Assembly: GCA_020634315.1 (NCBI GenBank)
Contig: JACKBV010000032.1
Location: 1 to 49,264, forward strand
Length of the DNA stretch: 49,264 nt
Direction: 5' to 3'
Origin: Ardenticatenaceae bacterium
GTDB taxonomy: Bacteria; Chloroflexota; Anaerolineae; Promineifilales; Promineifilaceae
Shown here: piece after piece, positions 8,814-16,635 of the stretch
Layout of the letters: each line of letters opens with the position of its first letter
Numbering within the stretch: position 1 is the first letter of the stretch
Program-made: the position numbers and the translations under genes
Notes under the pieces: generated by a model
The model's input: only the letters and a program-made list of their open reading frames with translations
The model's database searches: none
Told to the model about the DNA's origin: nothing

Positions 8814-9204
8814 TTAAGCCTGACGGCGACGCACGACAAACATAGTCACGCCAGCCAACAGCACCAAAACTGCCCCAGCCGCAATAGGCAGAGAAGCAGA
8901 TGTGCCATCAATACCTTGCAAGGTAACGGCCGTTGGGCCAGTACCTGTGTAAATATAACCAGCATTGTAAGCAATCGGAATTGCATTCTGGTTGAATTGA
9001 CGTGTATAGGTGCCCGGATAACCCAATGGAGGATTACAAATAGCAAATCCTGCGCCACACTGAAAATCAATAAGAATTTCCAACGGCTGACCCGTCATAC
9101 CCACTAAACAATTCACTGTCCCAAAACCAAAATTATCTACGCTTCCATTCAGAGGAAGGCCTGCAACAAAATCTGGGGTTGCAAAGTTATACCAATCATA
9201 CGGG
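8814..9204 (-). pseudogene. 3' part of an IS-interrupted surface-protein gene
   Basis: This encodes about 130 residues, from PYDWYNFATPDFVAGLPLNG to the stop at 8814. The C-terminus has a hydrophobic helix (LPIAAGAVLVLLAGVTMFVV) and a basic tail RRRQA, the shape of a membrane or cell-wall sorting anchor. The 5' part with the signal peptide lies beyond the IS630 insertion (10292-10527). An ATG-initiated frame continues into the IS end (to 9263) but has no credible start there. The reconstructed protein would have roughly 210 residues, of unknown function. Confidence 0.75.
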
Positions 9205-10291
9205 TAAATGGCGTAAAATAGGACGAAAAAGGAGTTGGAAATGCGCCGAGGATGCCCGATCAAAGTAGAGTGGCAAGAAACAGCCGAAGAATTGTATCAG
9301 TTGTATCAAGTAGAGAAAGAGCTAAAGAAACGTCAACGGCTGCAATTCTTGTGGCTGGTAAGGACAGGAAATAGTGTACAAGAAAGTTGTCAAATAGCGG
9401 GTTTGGGAGAGCGAAGTGGCCAAAGATACTTGAGTTGGTATCGGCAGGGTGGCCTCACGGAAGTGATAGGGCGACAACACGGCGGACACGCGCCACGTTC
9501 CGGTTTCCTGACAGAAACGCAAAAAGCGACATTGAGCACATATTCAGAAACAGGCAAAGTGAAAACGGTATGGGACGCCATCAAATGGGTCAAAGATGAA
9601 TACGACATTGAATATAGCTACGAAGGGATGCGTGGCGTACTGAAACGGTTGAGGCTCAACAAGAAAGTGCCCCGGCCACAACACGAAAAAAGTGACAAAA
9701 ACACGCAGGCTGCGTGGAAAAAAGGGGGCTTGGAGACAGGTTAAGAGAAGAAGGCGTCAATCACAACAGCACAATAGGTTGGGCTGACGAAATGCGGCTC
9801 GGCCTAATCAGTCAGGTGAGGCGCGTATGGGCACCGGTAGGCGTCAAGATAATTCAGAAAATCCAAATCAGTTACACCTACATCTACCTGCATTTGGTCG
9901 TGGATGGTCTCAAGGGCACAATCCATTGGATTTGGGCGGAAAACATGAAACAGGAATCTGTTGTCAAAGCTATGATCGCCTGGCAGCACGCAGGCATTGA
10001 TGTGTTTGTTTGGGATGGTGCGCCCAGTCATCGTGGTAATGACGTCAAGGCATTGGGTGCAACGCTGGTCAGTCAGCCACCATATTCGCCCGAACTCAAT
10101 CCTGCCGAACGCGTGTTTGAGGCGATTCGGGCTGAAGTGGAAGGGAAGCTATATGCTACGATTGCTGATAAGCAGGTAGCTGTGGAGAATTTTCTCAAGG
10201 ATCTGTCAGCCACACCGGAACGCATCAAACAATTAGCTGGATGGGCTTGGATTCAGGAGGCCATTGCCTCTCTCGCAAATCCCGCCACTTA
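9205..10291 (+). mobile_element. IS630-family insertion sequence
   Basis: The element is about 1.09 kb. The left end reads TAAATGGCG (9205-9213) and the right end CGCCACTTA (10283-10291); reverse-complemented, the right end is TAAGTGGCG, so the tips match in 8 of 9 positions, with weaker similarity inward. Each tip carries TA, the target dinucleotide of IS630/Tc1/mariner elements. It encodes a DDE transposase in two overlapping frames and splits a surface-protein gene. It has no copy of the AACGGCCGTT palindrome, which fits a foreign origin, although 1.1 kb is too short to prove it. Confidence 0.85.
9241..9744 (+). CDS. IS630 transposase, N-terminal frame
   Basis: This frame encodes 167 residues with the helix-turn-helix half of an IS630-type transposase: FLWLVRTGNSVQESCQIAGLGERSGQRYLSW is the first HTH, and a second lies around YDIEYSYEGMRGVLKRL. 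The ATG at 9241 has GGAG 6 bases upstream. The frame ends at 9744, overlapping the second frame by 31 bases. At 9718-9728 is a run of six A and five G, where a -1 slip would join KKGGL to GDRLREEG in the next frame. The two frames therefore probably yield one transposase by frameshifting, though a plain inactivating mutation is possible. Confidence 0.85.
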   Translation: MRRGCPIKVEWQETAEELYQLYQVEKELKKRQRLQFLWLVRTGNSVQESCQIAGLGERSGQRYLSWYRQGGLTEVIGRQHGGHAPRSGFLTETQKATLSTYSETGKVKTVWDAIKWVKDEYDIEYSYEGMRGVLKRLRLNKKVPRPQHEKSDKNTQAAWKKGGLETG

Positions 10292-10292
10292 A
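9714..10292 (+). CDS. IS630 transposase, catalytic frame
   Basis: This frame holds the DDE catalytic core. The first Asp lies in WADEMRLGL (residue 25 of this frame), the second in VWDGAPSHRGND (101), and the Glu in YSPELNPAERVFEAIR (132); all three are intact. It is in the -1 frame relative to the HTH frame and has no ribosome-binding site of its own, so it should be made only as a fusion. The last base of its TAA stop lies just outside the IS tip, in the flanking gene. Confidence 0.85.
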   Translation: MEKRGLGDRLREEGVNHNSTIGWADEMRLGLISQVRRVWAPVGVKIIQKIQISYTYIYLHLVVDGLKGTIHWIWAENMKQESVVKAMIAWQHAGIDVFVWDGAPSHRGNDVKALGATLVSQPPYSPELNPAERVFEAIRAEVEGKLYATIADKQVAVENFLKDLSATPERIKQLAGWAWIQEAIASLANPAT

Positions 10293-10527
10293 TCGAAGGA
10301 TTGGTATTATTATCTGCATCATACCCAATCGCCCCTGTTGCAGAGAGGATACCGGTGCCACAAATTTCCCCGGTAATTGCGTTATAAACGTAAACTTCAC
10401 CACCCCAAACCCAGGGATCACTATCCTTACTATCAACAACATTCCCATTTACGCGATTGTACGCGAAAGTAGGTGCAACCATCATTACCAACAACACAAC
10501 CGCCAATAAAACAGCATACTTTTTCAT
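10292..10527 (-). pseudogene. 5' part of the IS-interrupted surface-protein gene
   Basis: It starts at the ATG at 10527 behind a strong TAGGAGG site. The product has a classic signal peptide (MKKYAVLLAVVLLVMMVAPTFA), then YNRVNGNVVDSKDSDPWVWGGEVYVYN and a Gly/Asn-rich segment ending TNPSI before the IS. Joining this part to 9204 with both flanking TA dinucleotides removed restores the frame (NPSI-PYDWYNFATPDF). Keeping a single TA, as simple IS630 excision would, shifts the frame. In the present state the frame reads about 20 residues into the IS. Confidence 0.75.
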
Positions 10528-10692
10528 GAGCTTACCTCCTAATTCTTTATAATACGGAAACTAACAATCATGAAACATATTATACGGATTCAGACAAGTC
10601 AAATGTAGCAATCTCGGTTAGAAATCGGTTATGAATATTTTGTCTGGCTGTTTTGCCAATGCACGAAACCCAAAGCCTCAGGCCGATCTGAT

Positions 10693-10721
10693 TTGCAAAG
10701 TTACCCTACTCGTGTTATAGT
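10693..10721 (+). promoter_or_regulatory. Sigma-70-type promoter for rplS
   Basis: TTGCAA (10693-10698) is followed after 17 bases by TATAGT (10716-10721). Transcription would begin near 10728, about 60 bases before the rplS start. Confidence 0.65.
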
Positions 10722-10733
10722 TTCGCTTCTAGC

Positions 10734-10752
10734 TAGCCCGCCCGGCGGGCTA
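10734..10752 (+). promoter_or_regulatory. Hairpin in the rplS leader
   Basis: A perfect 8-bp GC-rich stem, TAGCCCGC/GCGGGCTA, has a 3-base loop. It lies at the very 5' end of the predicted leader. No T-run follows, so it is not a terminator. It may stabilise the mRNA or bind the ribosomal protein as an autoregulatory site; this is inference. Confidence 0.5.
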
Positions 10753-10789
10753 TATTTATGCCCACATGCGAACAAACGGAGTAAGCATC

Positions 10790-11152
10790 ATGTCCGATTT
10801 GCTACTAAAAGCTTTTGAGACGAAAGAAAACGAAAATTTACCAGAACTGCACGTCGGTGACAGTGTAACCATTCATTATCGCATCAACGTTGGCACGCGC
10901 AATGAGCGTGTGCAGCTAGTGCGTGGCACTATCATCCGCCAGCGTAACACTGGCGATAACAAAAACTTCACCGTGCGTCGTATTGCTGCCAACGGCGTGG
11001 GAGTAGAACGTACCTTCCTGGCACGGTCGCCCCGTCTTGAGAAAATTGAAGTTCACCGCAGCGCCCATGTGCGCCGGGCACAGCTTTATTATCTGCGTGA
11101 CCGGACGGGCAAATCAGCACGCTTGCGGGAAAAGCGCAATTTCGCAGATTAG
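10790..11152 (+). CDS. rplS: Ribosomal protein L19
   Basis: L19 is a large-subunit protein at the 30S-50S interface. The 120-residue product has the family's core: LHVGDSVTIHYRI, RVQLVRGTIIRQRNTG, FTVRRIAANGVGVERTF and the C-terminal SPRLEKIEVHRSAHVRRAQLYYLRDRTGKSARLREK. The ATG at 10790 is chosen because GGAG lies 8 bases upstream; an ATG at 10766 would add eight residues without a site. The gene stands alone between a promoter with a hairpin leader and a terminator. The usual neighbours rpsP, rimM and trmD are absent. Confidence 0.96.
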   Translation: MSDLLLKAFETKENENLPELHVGDSVTIHYRINVGTRNERVQLVRGTIIRQRNTGDNKNFTVRRIAANGVGVERTFLARSPRLEKIEVHRSAHVRRAQLYYLRDRTGKSARLREKRNFAD

Positions 11153-11211
11153 TCAGTGACCTGTAATCTATAAACGGATTGCTGATTGTAGACAACAACA
11201 GTATCGTGAAC

Positions 11212-11242
11212 GGGTGAAAGCTTTTATGTTTTCACCCTTTTT
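11212..11242 (+). terminator. Terminator after rplS
   Basis: An 8-bp stem, GGGTGAAA/TTTCACCC, has a 10-base loop and is followed by five T. It lies 60 bases past the rplS stop and 20 bases before the next start. Confidence 0.75.
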
Positions 11243-11263
11243 GCGTTTTAGGAGTAACACAGC

Positions 11264-11998
11264 ATGGCAACTACTTCCAAACCCCTGATTGGCTGCACGA
11301 CATACCGGGTGCGCACCGAATTTACTGTTTTTGCCTTACGTCCGGCTTATGTACGGGCAATTCAGGCGGCGGGCGGTATTCCTGTCCTCATCCCGTTGGG
11401 ATTAGAGGAAGACGACCTGCAAGCAATCTTTGCACGAATAGATGGGTTGTTGATTCCTGGCGGCGGCGACATTGAACCGGCACAGTATCACGGGCAAAGC
11501 GATCATGATCTGGTAAAGGGTATTGATATAGATCGTGATCGAATCGAGGCACAAATTGTGCGTTGGGCTGTGGGGCAAAGGAAGCCTATGCTAGCCATTT
11601 GTCGTGGGCACCAGATATTCAATGTCGCTCTAGGCGGATCGTTGTGGGAAGACATTTATACGCAAATGCCCGCGGCTATTGTCCATGATTTCGTCAATTC
11701 ACAGCCCAGGCATCATCTGGCACATGCGGTAACGGTGCAAGCACAGTCGCGGCTGGCAGCGCAAATGGGTGCCACGAGCGCTCAGGTGAACAGTTTGCAT
11801 CATCAAGGGATTCGGGAGTTGGCAGCAGAGTTAACGGCCGTTGCCCATGCTCCTGATGGCTTAATTGAAGCCGTCGAAATCCCCGACCATCCCTACGCCA
11901 TCGGCGTACAGTGGCATCCAGAAGACCTTGCTCCCACCGACCCGGCCATGGCCGCTCTATTCCAGGGGCTTATCGAAGCCAGCAAAGGCAAAGCATAA
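11264..11998 (+). CDS. Gamma-glutamyl-GABA hydrolase family protein (class C26)
   Basis: This is a class-I glutamine-amidotransferase-fold hydrolase of the PuuD type, which cleaves gamma-glutamyl amides in the cytosol. In 244 residues, IDGLLIPGGGDIEPAQY is the oxyanion region, MLAICRGHQ carries the nucleophile Cys113, and IGVQWHPED carries the catalytic His and the Glu. The N-terminal GCTTYRVR and AYVRAIQAAGGIPVLIP match the family. The start at 11264 has AGGAG upstream. It precedes glutamate racemase by 44 bases, so both may deal with glutamate metabolism, but the substrate is not known. Confidence 0.88.
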   Translation: MATTSKPLIGCTTYRVRTEFTVFALRPAYVRAIQAAGGIPVLIPLGLEEDDLQAIFARIDGLLIPGGGDIEPAQYHGQSDHDLVKGIDIDRDRIEAQIVRWAVGQRKPMLAICRGHQIFNVALGGSLWEDIYTQMPAAIVHDFVNSQPRHHLAHAVTVQAQSRLAAQMGATSAQVNSLHHQGIRELAAELTAVAHAPDGLIEAVEIPDHPYAIGVQWHPEDLAPTDPAMAALFQGLIEASKGKA

Positions 11999-12031
11999 AT
12001 GAGGAAGGGTGAACGGTTCACCCTTCCTCAT
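11999..12031 (+). promoter_or_regulatory. Long perfect hairpin just before murI
   Basis: This is a 16-bp perfect inverted repeat, ATGAGGAAGGGTGAAC/GTTCACCCTTCCTCAT, around a single central base. It begins right after the stop of the hydrolase gene and ends 11 bases before the murI ATG. No T-run follows. It could terminate weakly, protect the upstream message, or block ribosome access to murI, which has no visible Shine-Dalgarno site. Confidence 0.6.
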
Positions 12032-12042
12032 CATCCATTGCG

Positions 12043-12867
12043 ATGATCGGCATACTCGACTCTGGCGTTGGTGGTTTGTCTGTGCTGCGCCACATTCGGG
12101 CGCAATTGCCAGACGTTGGACTGGCTTATCTGGCAGACCAGGCACATGTGCCGTATGGTACACGGTCACTGGCTGAAATTCGCCAATTTTCTGAGGGAAT
12201 CGTTCGTTTTTTATTGGCGCAAGGGAGCCAGATTATCGTCGTCGCCTGCAATACCGCCTCCGCCGCTGCGCTCACCCATTTGCGCGGGGTTTTCCCACAA
12301 ACACCAATTGTTGGCATGGAACCGGCCGTAAAACCGGCAGCCGCACACACGCGCACAGGCAAAGTAGGTGTACTGGCAACAGCAGGAACTTTTGAGAGTC
12401 CGCGCTATGCCAGTTTGATGCAGCGTTATGCGCAAAACATTGAAGTGCTGGAAGACCCTTGCCTGGGATTGGTCGGACTCATTGAAGCGGGAAACGTGGC
12501 GGGAAGGGAAACGGCCGTTCTCCTGCGCACAATCCTCTCCCCCATGTTAGCGGCTGGTGTAGACACACTCGTTTTGGGCTGCACCCATTATCCATTTGTA
12601 GAACCGCTTATTACCCAAATTGTGGCGCAATCAGCCCACAAACCAGACCCATTCACCATTATTGATCCCGCTCCGGCAGTTGCCCGCCAGACCAGACGCG
12701 TGTGGCAAGAAAATCACTCTACCCAAGCGCCATGCGCCACAAACGAGGTGCATTTGTTCACGACCGGCAATGCCGTGCAAATGGCTGCATTGACGAAACA
12801 ATTATTGGGGGAAACCTTTCAGGTGGAAACGGCCGTTTGGCAAGGTGACATTCTCATTCCGGCGTGA
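12043..12867 (+). CDS. murI: Glutamate racemase
   Basis: MurI interconverts L- and D-glutamate, supplying D-Glu for peptidoglycan. The 274-residue protein starts MIGILDSGVGGLSVLR and has the substrate-binding segments DQAHVPYGTRS, VVACNTASA (catalytic Cys69) and LGCTHYPF (second catalytic Cys); both cysteines are present. No ribosome-binding site is visible before the ATG at 12043; instead a 16-bp perfect hairpin ends 11 bases upstream. The presence of murI implies a peptidoglycan-containing envelope. The next gene begins 12 bases later. Confidence 0.95.
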   Translation: MIGILDSGVGGLSVLRHIRAQLPDVGLAYLADQAHVPYGTRSLAEIRQFSEGIVRFLLAQGSQIIVVACNTASAAALTHLRGVFPQTPIVGMEPAVKPAAAHTRTGKVGVLATAGTFESPRYASLMQRYAQNIEVLEDPCLGLVGLIEAGNVAGRETAVLLRTILSPMLAAGVDTLVLGCTHYPFVEPLITQIVAQSAHKPDPFTIIDPAPAVARQTRRVWQENHSTQAPCATNEVHLFTTGNAVQMAALTKQLLGETFQVETAVWQGDILIPA

Positions 12868-12879
12868 TACATTTACAGA

Positions 12880-13302
12880 ATGAGACGACGGAATCCTGCT
12901 CGCTGGCGTGCAATTGAAGCCCGACTCGGCCGTGAACCCACTATTTGGGTCGCCACCACGCGTTACGATGGCCGTCCCCACATGACACCCGTCTGGTTTG
13001 TCTGGTACAATGAAAAAATATACTTCAGCACCGGGGCCGAAACACAAAAATTCATCAACCTGACTGGCAACCAAAGCATCGCCCTCGCCCTCCCCGACCC
13101 CGACAGCGTCATCATTCTCGAAGGCGAAGCCCATGTAGCCGACTGGCAAACGGTTGATGTCATTGCCGATCACTTTTACCACAAATACGAGTGGGATTTC
13201 CGTTACGACGACAGCACAGATTGGCGCCTGGTGGAGGTAACTCCATACAAAGTGCTCGCCTGGGGAGATGGTTACGAAGCAGAAGGAACACGCGTATTGT
13301 AA
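12880..13302 (+). CDS. Pyridoxamine 5'-phosphate oxidase-like split-barrel protein
   Basis: This 140-residue protein has the pattern PTIWVATTRYDGRPHMTPVWFVWYNEKIYFSTG, typical of small FMN- or F420-binding split-barrel proteins. After it come the central NQSIALALPDPDSVIILEGEAHV and a C-terminal strand set ending VTPYKVLAWG. Such proteins act as F420-dependent or FMN-dependent reductases or in haem or biliverdin chemistry; the cofactor cannot be told from sequence alone. It lies 12 bases after murI and is probably co-transcribed. It has no clear Shine-Dalgarno site. Confidence 0.75.
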   Translation: MRRRNPARWRAIEARLGREPTIWVATTRYDGRPHMTPVWFVWYNEKIYFSTGAETQKFINLTGNQSIALALPDPDSVIILEGEAHVADWQTVDVIADHFYHKYEWDFRYDDSTDWRLVEVTPYKVLAWGDGYEAEGTRVL

Positions 13303-13475
13303 AAATATGCGTATTCCGTAAAAAAGCAAGATTCCATCTGTCATCAATCGCCCATATCTGCTACCATTTTCTTACGCGAATCCAACCTTTCTCTATTACA
13401 CTGCCTCGGATACTTAGACTTAACAAGAAACCGTTTTTGATACAAACTCGGCTTCTCTAGGAATAGGATTAGATA

Positions 13476-15917
13476 ATGATGCGATTTGATCGATTTACAG
13501 AACGGGCACAAGATGCTGCCGCGCGTGCATACGAAATCGTACAACGTTACAAACACACACAGGTTGATACAGAACACCTCTTTATGGCGCTGCTAGAACA
13601 AAAAGAAGGCGCCGTTCTCCAAATTCTGGACGAGTTAAAAGTTGATGTAGCCGCAATGATAAGTCGGCTGGACGCAGAACTAGACAGCAGCCCCAAAGTG
13701 TCTGTCTATGGCGGTGGTGTCGGACAGGTTTTTTACACACCACGTATTCGTACCGTGCTGGAATTGGCCCAGGGCGAAGCCAATCGGCTTAAAGATGAAT
13801 TCATCTCTACAGAACATATCTTCCTTGCCATTCTCAGCGAACGCAACACCCCCTCTGCCCGCATTTTGCAAGAATTTGGTGTGACACGCGAACGTGTCCT
13901 CGAAGGCATTAAGGCATTGCGCGGCGGCAAACGCGTCACCGACCGCCAGGCAGAAAGTCGTTATCGTGTGTTGTCTAAATACAGCCGCGACCTGACGCAG
14001 TTGGCAAAGGATAGCAAACTCGATCCGGTAATCGGCCGTGACGACGAAATTTTGCGTGTTGTGCAAGTGCTCAGCCGCCGCACCAAGAATAATCCGGTGC
14101 TCATCGGTGAGGCCGGTGTTGGCAAAACAGCCATTGTTGAAGGGTTAGCCCAAAAAATCATCAACAATGACGTGCCGGAGAATTTGCTGAACAGGCGCGT
14201 TGTTTCTCTCGACTTAGGGGCAATGATTGCCGGCAGTCGTTTTCGCGGCGAGTTTGAAGAGCGCCTCAAGGCCGCTATGGAAGAAATCCAGCAGGCGCAG
14301 GGTGAAGTGATCTTATTCATTGATGAACTGCACACAGTTGTTGGTGCAGGTTCGGCACAAGGGGCAATGGATGCCAGCAACATGCTGAAACCGGCGTTGG
14401 CACGCGGTGAATTGCAATGCGTTGGTGCAACCACATTGGACGAGTATCGCCAGTACATTGAACGAGACAGCGCACTAGAGCGCCGTTTTGCTCCCGTATT
14501 TGTAGATGAACCATCGGTTGAAGACACCATTCAAATGCTGCGCGGTTTGGCGGATCGGTATGAAACCCATCACAACGTGCAATATTCGGATGAGGCATTG
14601 GTTGCCGCCGCAAAATTGTCAGACCGCTACGTCACCGACCGCCGTTTACCGGACAAGGCTATTGACCTGATGGATGAGGCGGCGGCCAAGCTGCGCGTGG
14701 CCTTGCACACCCTTCCTCCCGATTTGAAAGAGAAGAAAACAGAGATTGACCAACTGACGCTTGAAGAAGAAGAAGCGCACACAGTACGCGATTATGAGCG
14801 TGCGGCTCGTTACCGTGCGGATCGGCTGCGCCTGGAAGTTGAATTTCAGCAGCAGCGAGAAAAGTGGAAGTCGGAAAATATGCTGGACGAGGTTGTCGAT
14901 GAGGATGACATTGCCGATGTTGTCGCCTCCTGGACGGGCATTCCTATCAACCAGATGTTGGAGACTGAAGCGGAAAAATTGCTGCACATGGAGGAACGGC
15001 TGCACGAGCGAATTGTGGGGCAGGCAAAAGCGATTGAGGCGTTGGCCGATGCTATTCGCCGCAGCCGCTCTGGGTTGAGCGATCCGCGCCGACCGATTGG
15101 CTCGTTTATTTTCCTGGGCAGTTCGGGCGTGGGTAAGACGGAATTGGCAAAGGCGTTAGCAGAGTTCTTGTTTGGCGACGAAGAAGCACTGATTCGCGTG
15201 GATATGAGTGAATACCGCGAACAGCACACGGTGAGCCGTCTGTTTGGTGCGCCTCCTGGCTATATTGGTTATGAACAAGGTGGACAGTTGACGGAACAGG
15301 TGCGGAGACGGCCGTATTCGCTGGTGCTCTTTGATGAAATCGAGAAAGCACACCCAGACGTGTGGAATGCCCTGCTGCAATTGTTAGATGACGGCCGTTT
15401 AACAGATGGACAGGGACGCGCGGTGAATTTCCGCAACGCGGTTGTCGTCATGACCAGTAACGTTGGCACGTCGTTCGTAAAGCGAGCCGGTGCCTTGGGC
15501 TTTGCTGGCATGCGCGACAGTGAAGAAGATGAACAGTCGAAACAAATTGAAGATGCGTTGAAGAAGACGTTCCGGCCAGAGTTCATCAACCGCATTGATG
15601 AAATCATTGTCTTTGAACCACTCAGTCTGGAGGACGTGATCGAGATTGTTGAGTTGCAAATCAAAGATGTGCAAAAGCGACTGTCGGACTTTGGTAATTT
15701 GCAGATTGAACTGACGGGTGCGACGCGTGAATGGTTGGCAAAGCAAGGGTATGACAAGGATTTTGGTGCGCGGCCGTTAAAGCGGGCGATTCAGCGACAT
15801 GTGGAAAGTCCGCTGTCGGTGGCGCTGCTGAAAGGGGAGTTTACGGCCGGGGATCGTATTTTGATTGATGCGGTGAATGGGGAGTTGGTGTTTACAAAGG
15901 TGGGGGAAACGGTTTAG
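13476..15917 (+). CDS. clpC: ATP-dependent Clp protease ATPase subunit ClpC
   Basis: ClpC unfolds proteins and feeds them to ClpP. The 813-residue product has two Clp-N repeats (about 5-145), AAA domain 1 with Walker A GEAGVGKT (211-218) and ILFIDELHT, and a short middle region with a UVR motif (HTVRDYERAARYRADRLRLE, about 430-450). AAA domain 2 has Walker A GSSGVGKT (about 548-555). The short linker with UVR marks ClpC rather than ClpB, and the LGFAG loop is the usual ClpP-docking motif. The ATG at 13476 has AGGA 7 bases upstream; a second ATG follows directly. No CtsR or McsAB gene is near. A terminator follows. Confidence 0.93.
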   Translation: MMRFDRFTERAQDAAARAYEIVQRYKHTQVDTEHLFMALLEQKEGAVLQILDELKVDVAAMISRLDAELDSSPKVSVYGGGVGQVFYTPRIRTVLELAQGEANRLKDEFISTEHIFLAILSERNTPSARILQEFGVTRERVLEGIKALRGGKRVTDRQAESRYRVLSKYSRDLTQLAKDSKLDPVIGRDDEILRVVQVLSRRTKNNPVLIGEAGVGKTAIVEGLAQKIINNDVPENLLNRRVVSLDLGAMIAGSRFRGEFEERLKAAMEEIQQAQGEVILFIDELHTVVGAGSAQGAMDASNMLKPALARGELQCVGATTLDEYRQYIERDSALERRFAPVFVDEPSVEDTIQMLRGLADRYETHHNVQYSDEALVAAAKLSDRYVTDRRLPDKAIDLMDEAAAKLRVALHTLPPDLKEKKTEIDQLTLEEEEAHTVRDYERAARYRADRLRLEVEFQQQREKWKSENMLDEVVDEDDIADVVASWTGIPINQMLETEAEKLLHMEERLHERIVGQAKAIEALADAIRRSRSGLSDPRRPIGSFIFLGSSGVGKTELAKALAEFLFGDEEALIRVDMSEYREQHTVSRLFGAPPGYIGYEQGGQLTEQVRRRPYSLVLFDEIEKAHPDVWNALLQLLDDGRLTDGQGRAVNFRNAVVVMTSNVGTSFVKRAGALGFAGMRDSEEDEQSKQIEDALKKTFRPEFINRIDEIIVFEPLSLEDVIEIVELQIKDVQKRLSDFGNLQIELTGATREWLAKQGYDKDFGARPLKRAIQRHVESPLSVALLKGEFTAGDRILIDAVNGELVFTKVGETV

Positions 15918-15954
15918 CCTAAACAGGGTATTCGTTTCTAATACAGTGGCTAAG

Positions 15955-15986
15955 AGAGCAAAGCTGTTAAAGTTTTGCTCTTTTTA
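15955..15986 (+). terminator. Terminator after clpC
   Basis: The stem AGAGCAAA/TTTGCTCT (8 bp, 11-base loop) is followed by TTTTATTT. It lies 38 bases past the clpC stop, before the convergent minus-strand regulator gene. Confidence 0.75.
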
Positions 15987-15995
15987 TTTGCCTGA

Positions 15996-16568
15996 TTAGC
16001 GCAGGAAAGCCAGGTCATCACATTGCAACACCTTTTGCGCCACTTCCATTAACGGCCGTTGCTGTGCCCGCGCATACTCCTGCATCGCCCGATACGCCTC
16101 CTCCTCACTCAACCCGGACTCCATCAACTTGCCCTTCGCCCGCTCCACCAGTTTGCGCATTGCCAGCGTTTGCGCCAACTTCTCGGCCTGCTGCGCCAAC
16201 GCCTGCGTCTCGGCAAACCGCTTTTGCGCCACCGCAATCGCCGCCGCCATTGCCGCCGGTTCAATAGGCTTAATCAAATAGCCATGAATCGGCAAATCGG
16301 TCGCTTTCTCGATTAAGTCCTGCTCACTGTAAGCGGTGAGCAGCAAAATTGGCATAGGTTGTGTGTGTCCCAGGGTTTTCGCGGCTTGTAAGCCATCAGT
16401 GTACGGCATTTTGATGTCCAGGATAGCCATGTCAGGGCGGTAACTGCGTGCCATTTGCAGGGCTTCACGGCCGTTTCTAGCCGCGAACACCTCATGCCCC
16501 ATCTCACGCAGCATTGCCTGTAACCCCATGCGGATAATTGATTCGTCGTCGGCGATCAGAATTCGCAT
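15996..16568 (-). CDS. Response regulator with ANTAR RNA-binding domain
   Basis: This 190-residue protein has a receiver domain (acidic ADDES near the N-terminus, phospho-acceptor D51 in AILDIKMP, Lys in GYLIKPIEP). A coiled-coil follows, then an ANTAR domain (about 125-185, LAMRKLVERAKGKLMESGLSEEEAYRAMQEYA). ANTAR regulators bind paired hexaloop RNA hairpins and prevent transcription termination, often in nitrogen genes. The ATG at 16568 has GAGAGGGA upstream. It lies 67 bases after a HisKA_2 kinase on the same strand, an EutW/EutV-like pairing, and downstream of glnN and amtB, which makes nitrogen control a reasonable guess. Confidence 0.92.
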   Translation of the reverse strand: MRILIADDESIIRMGLQAMLREMGHEVFAARNGREALQMARSYRPDMAILDIKMPYTDGLQAAKTLGHTQPMPILLLTAYSEQDLIEKATDLPIHGYLIKPIEPAAMAAAIAVAQKRFAETQALAQQAEKLAQTLAMRKLVERAKGKLMESGLSEEEAYRAMQEYARAQQRPLMEVAQKVLQCDDLAFLR

Positions 16569-16585
16569 ATGATCCCTCTCTGGTA

Positions 16586-16602
16586 ATCGGTAATCAGTGG
16601 TC
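16586..16602 (+). repeat. Spacer repeat ATCGGTAATCAGTGGTC, copy 1
   Basis: The 17-mer lies in the spacer between the kinase and ANTAR regulator genes. Exact copies occur at 29484-29500 (reverse) and 38643-38659. A shortened relative (AGTGGTCAGCA) follows at 16610. Confidence 0.8.
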
Positions 16603-16635
16603 AACATTCAGTGGTCAGCAACCACCGATGACCGC

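Noticed and set aside
9205..10291. Composite transposon or integrated phage
   Set aside because: There is only one transposase with its own tips and no cargo. The flanks are the two halves of one host gene.
10528..10600. Promoter of the interrupted surface-protein gene (TTGACT and TATAAT on the minus strand)
   Set aside because: Both hexamers are present but only 12 bases apart, too close for a normal sigma-70 promoter; not annotated.
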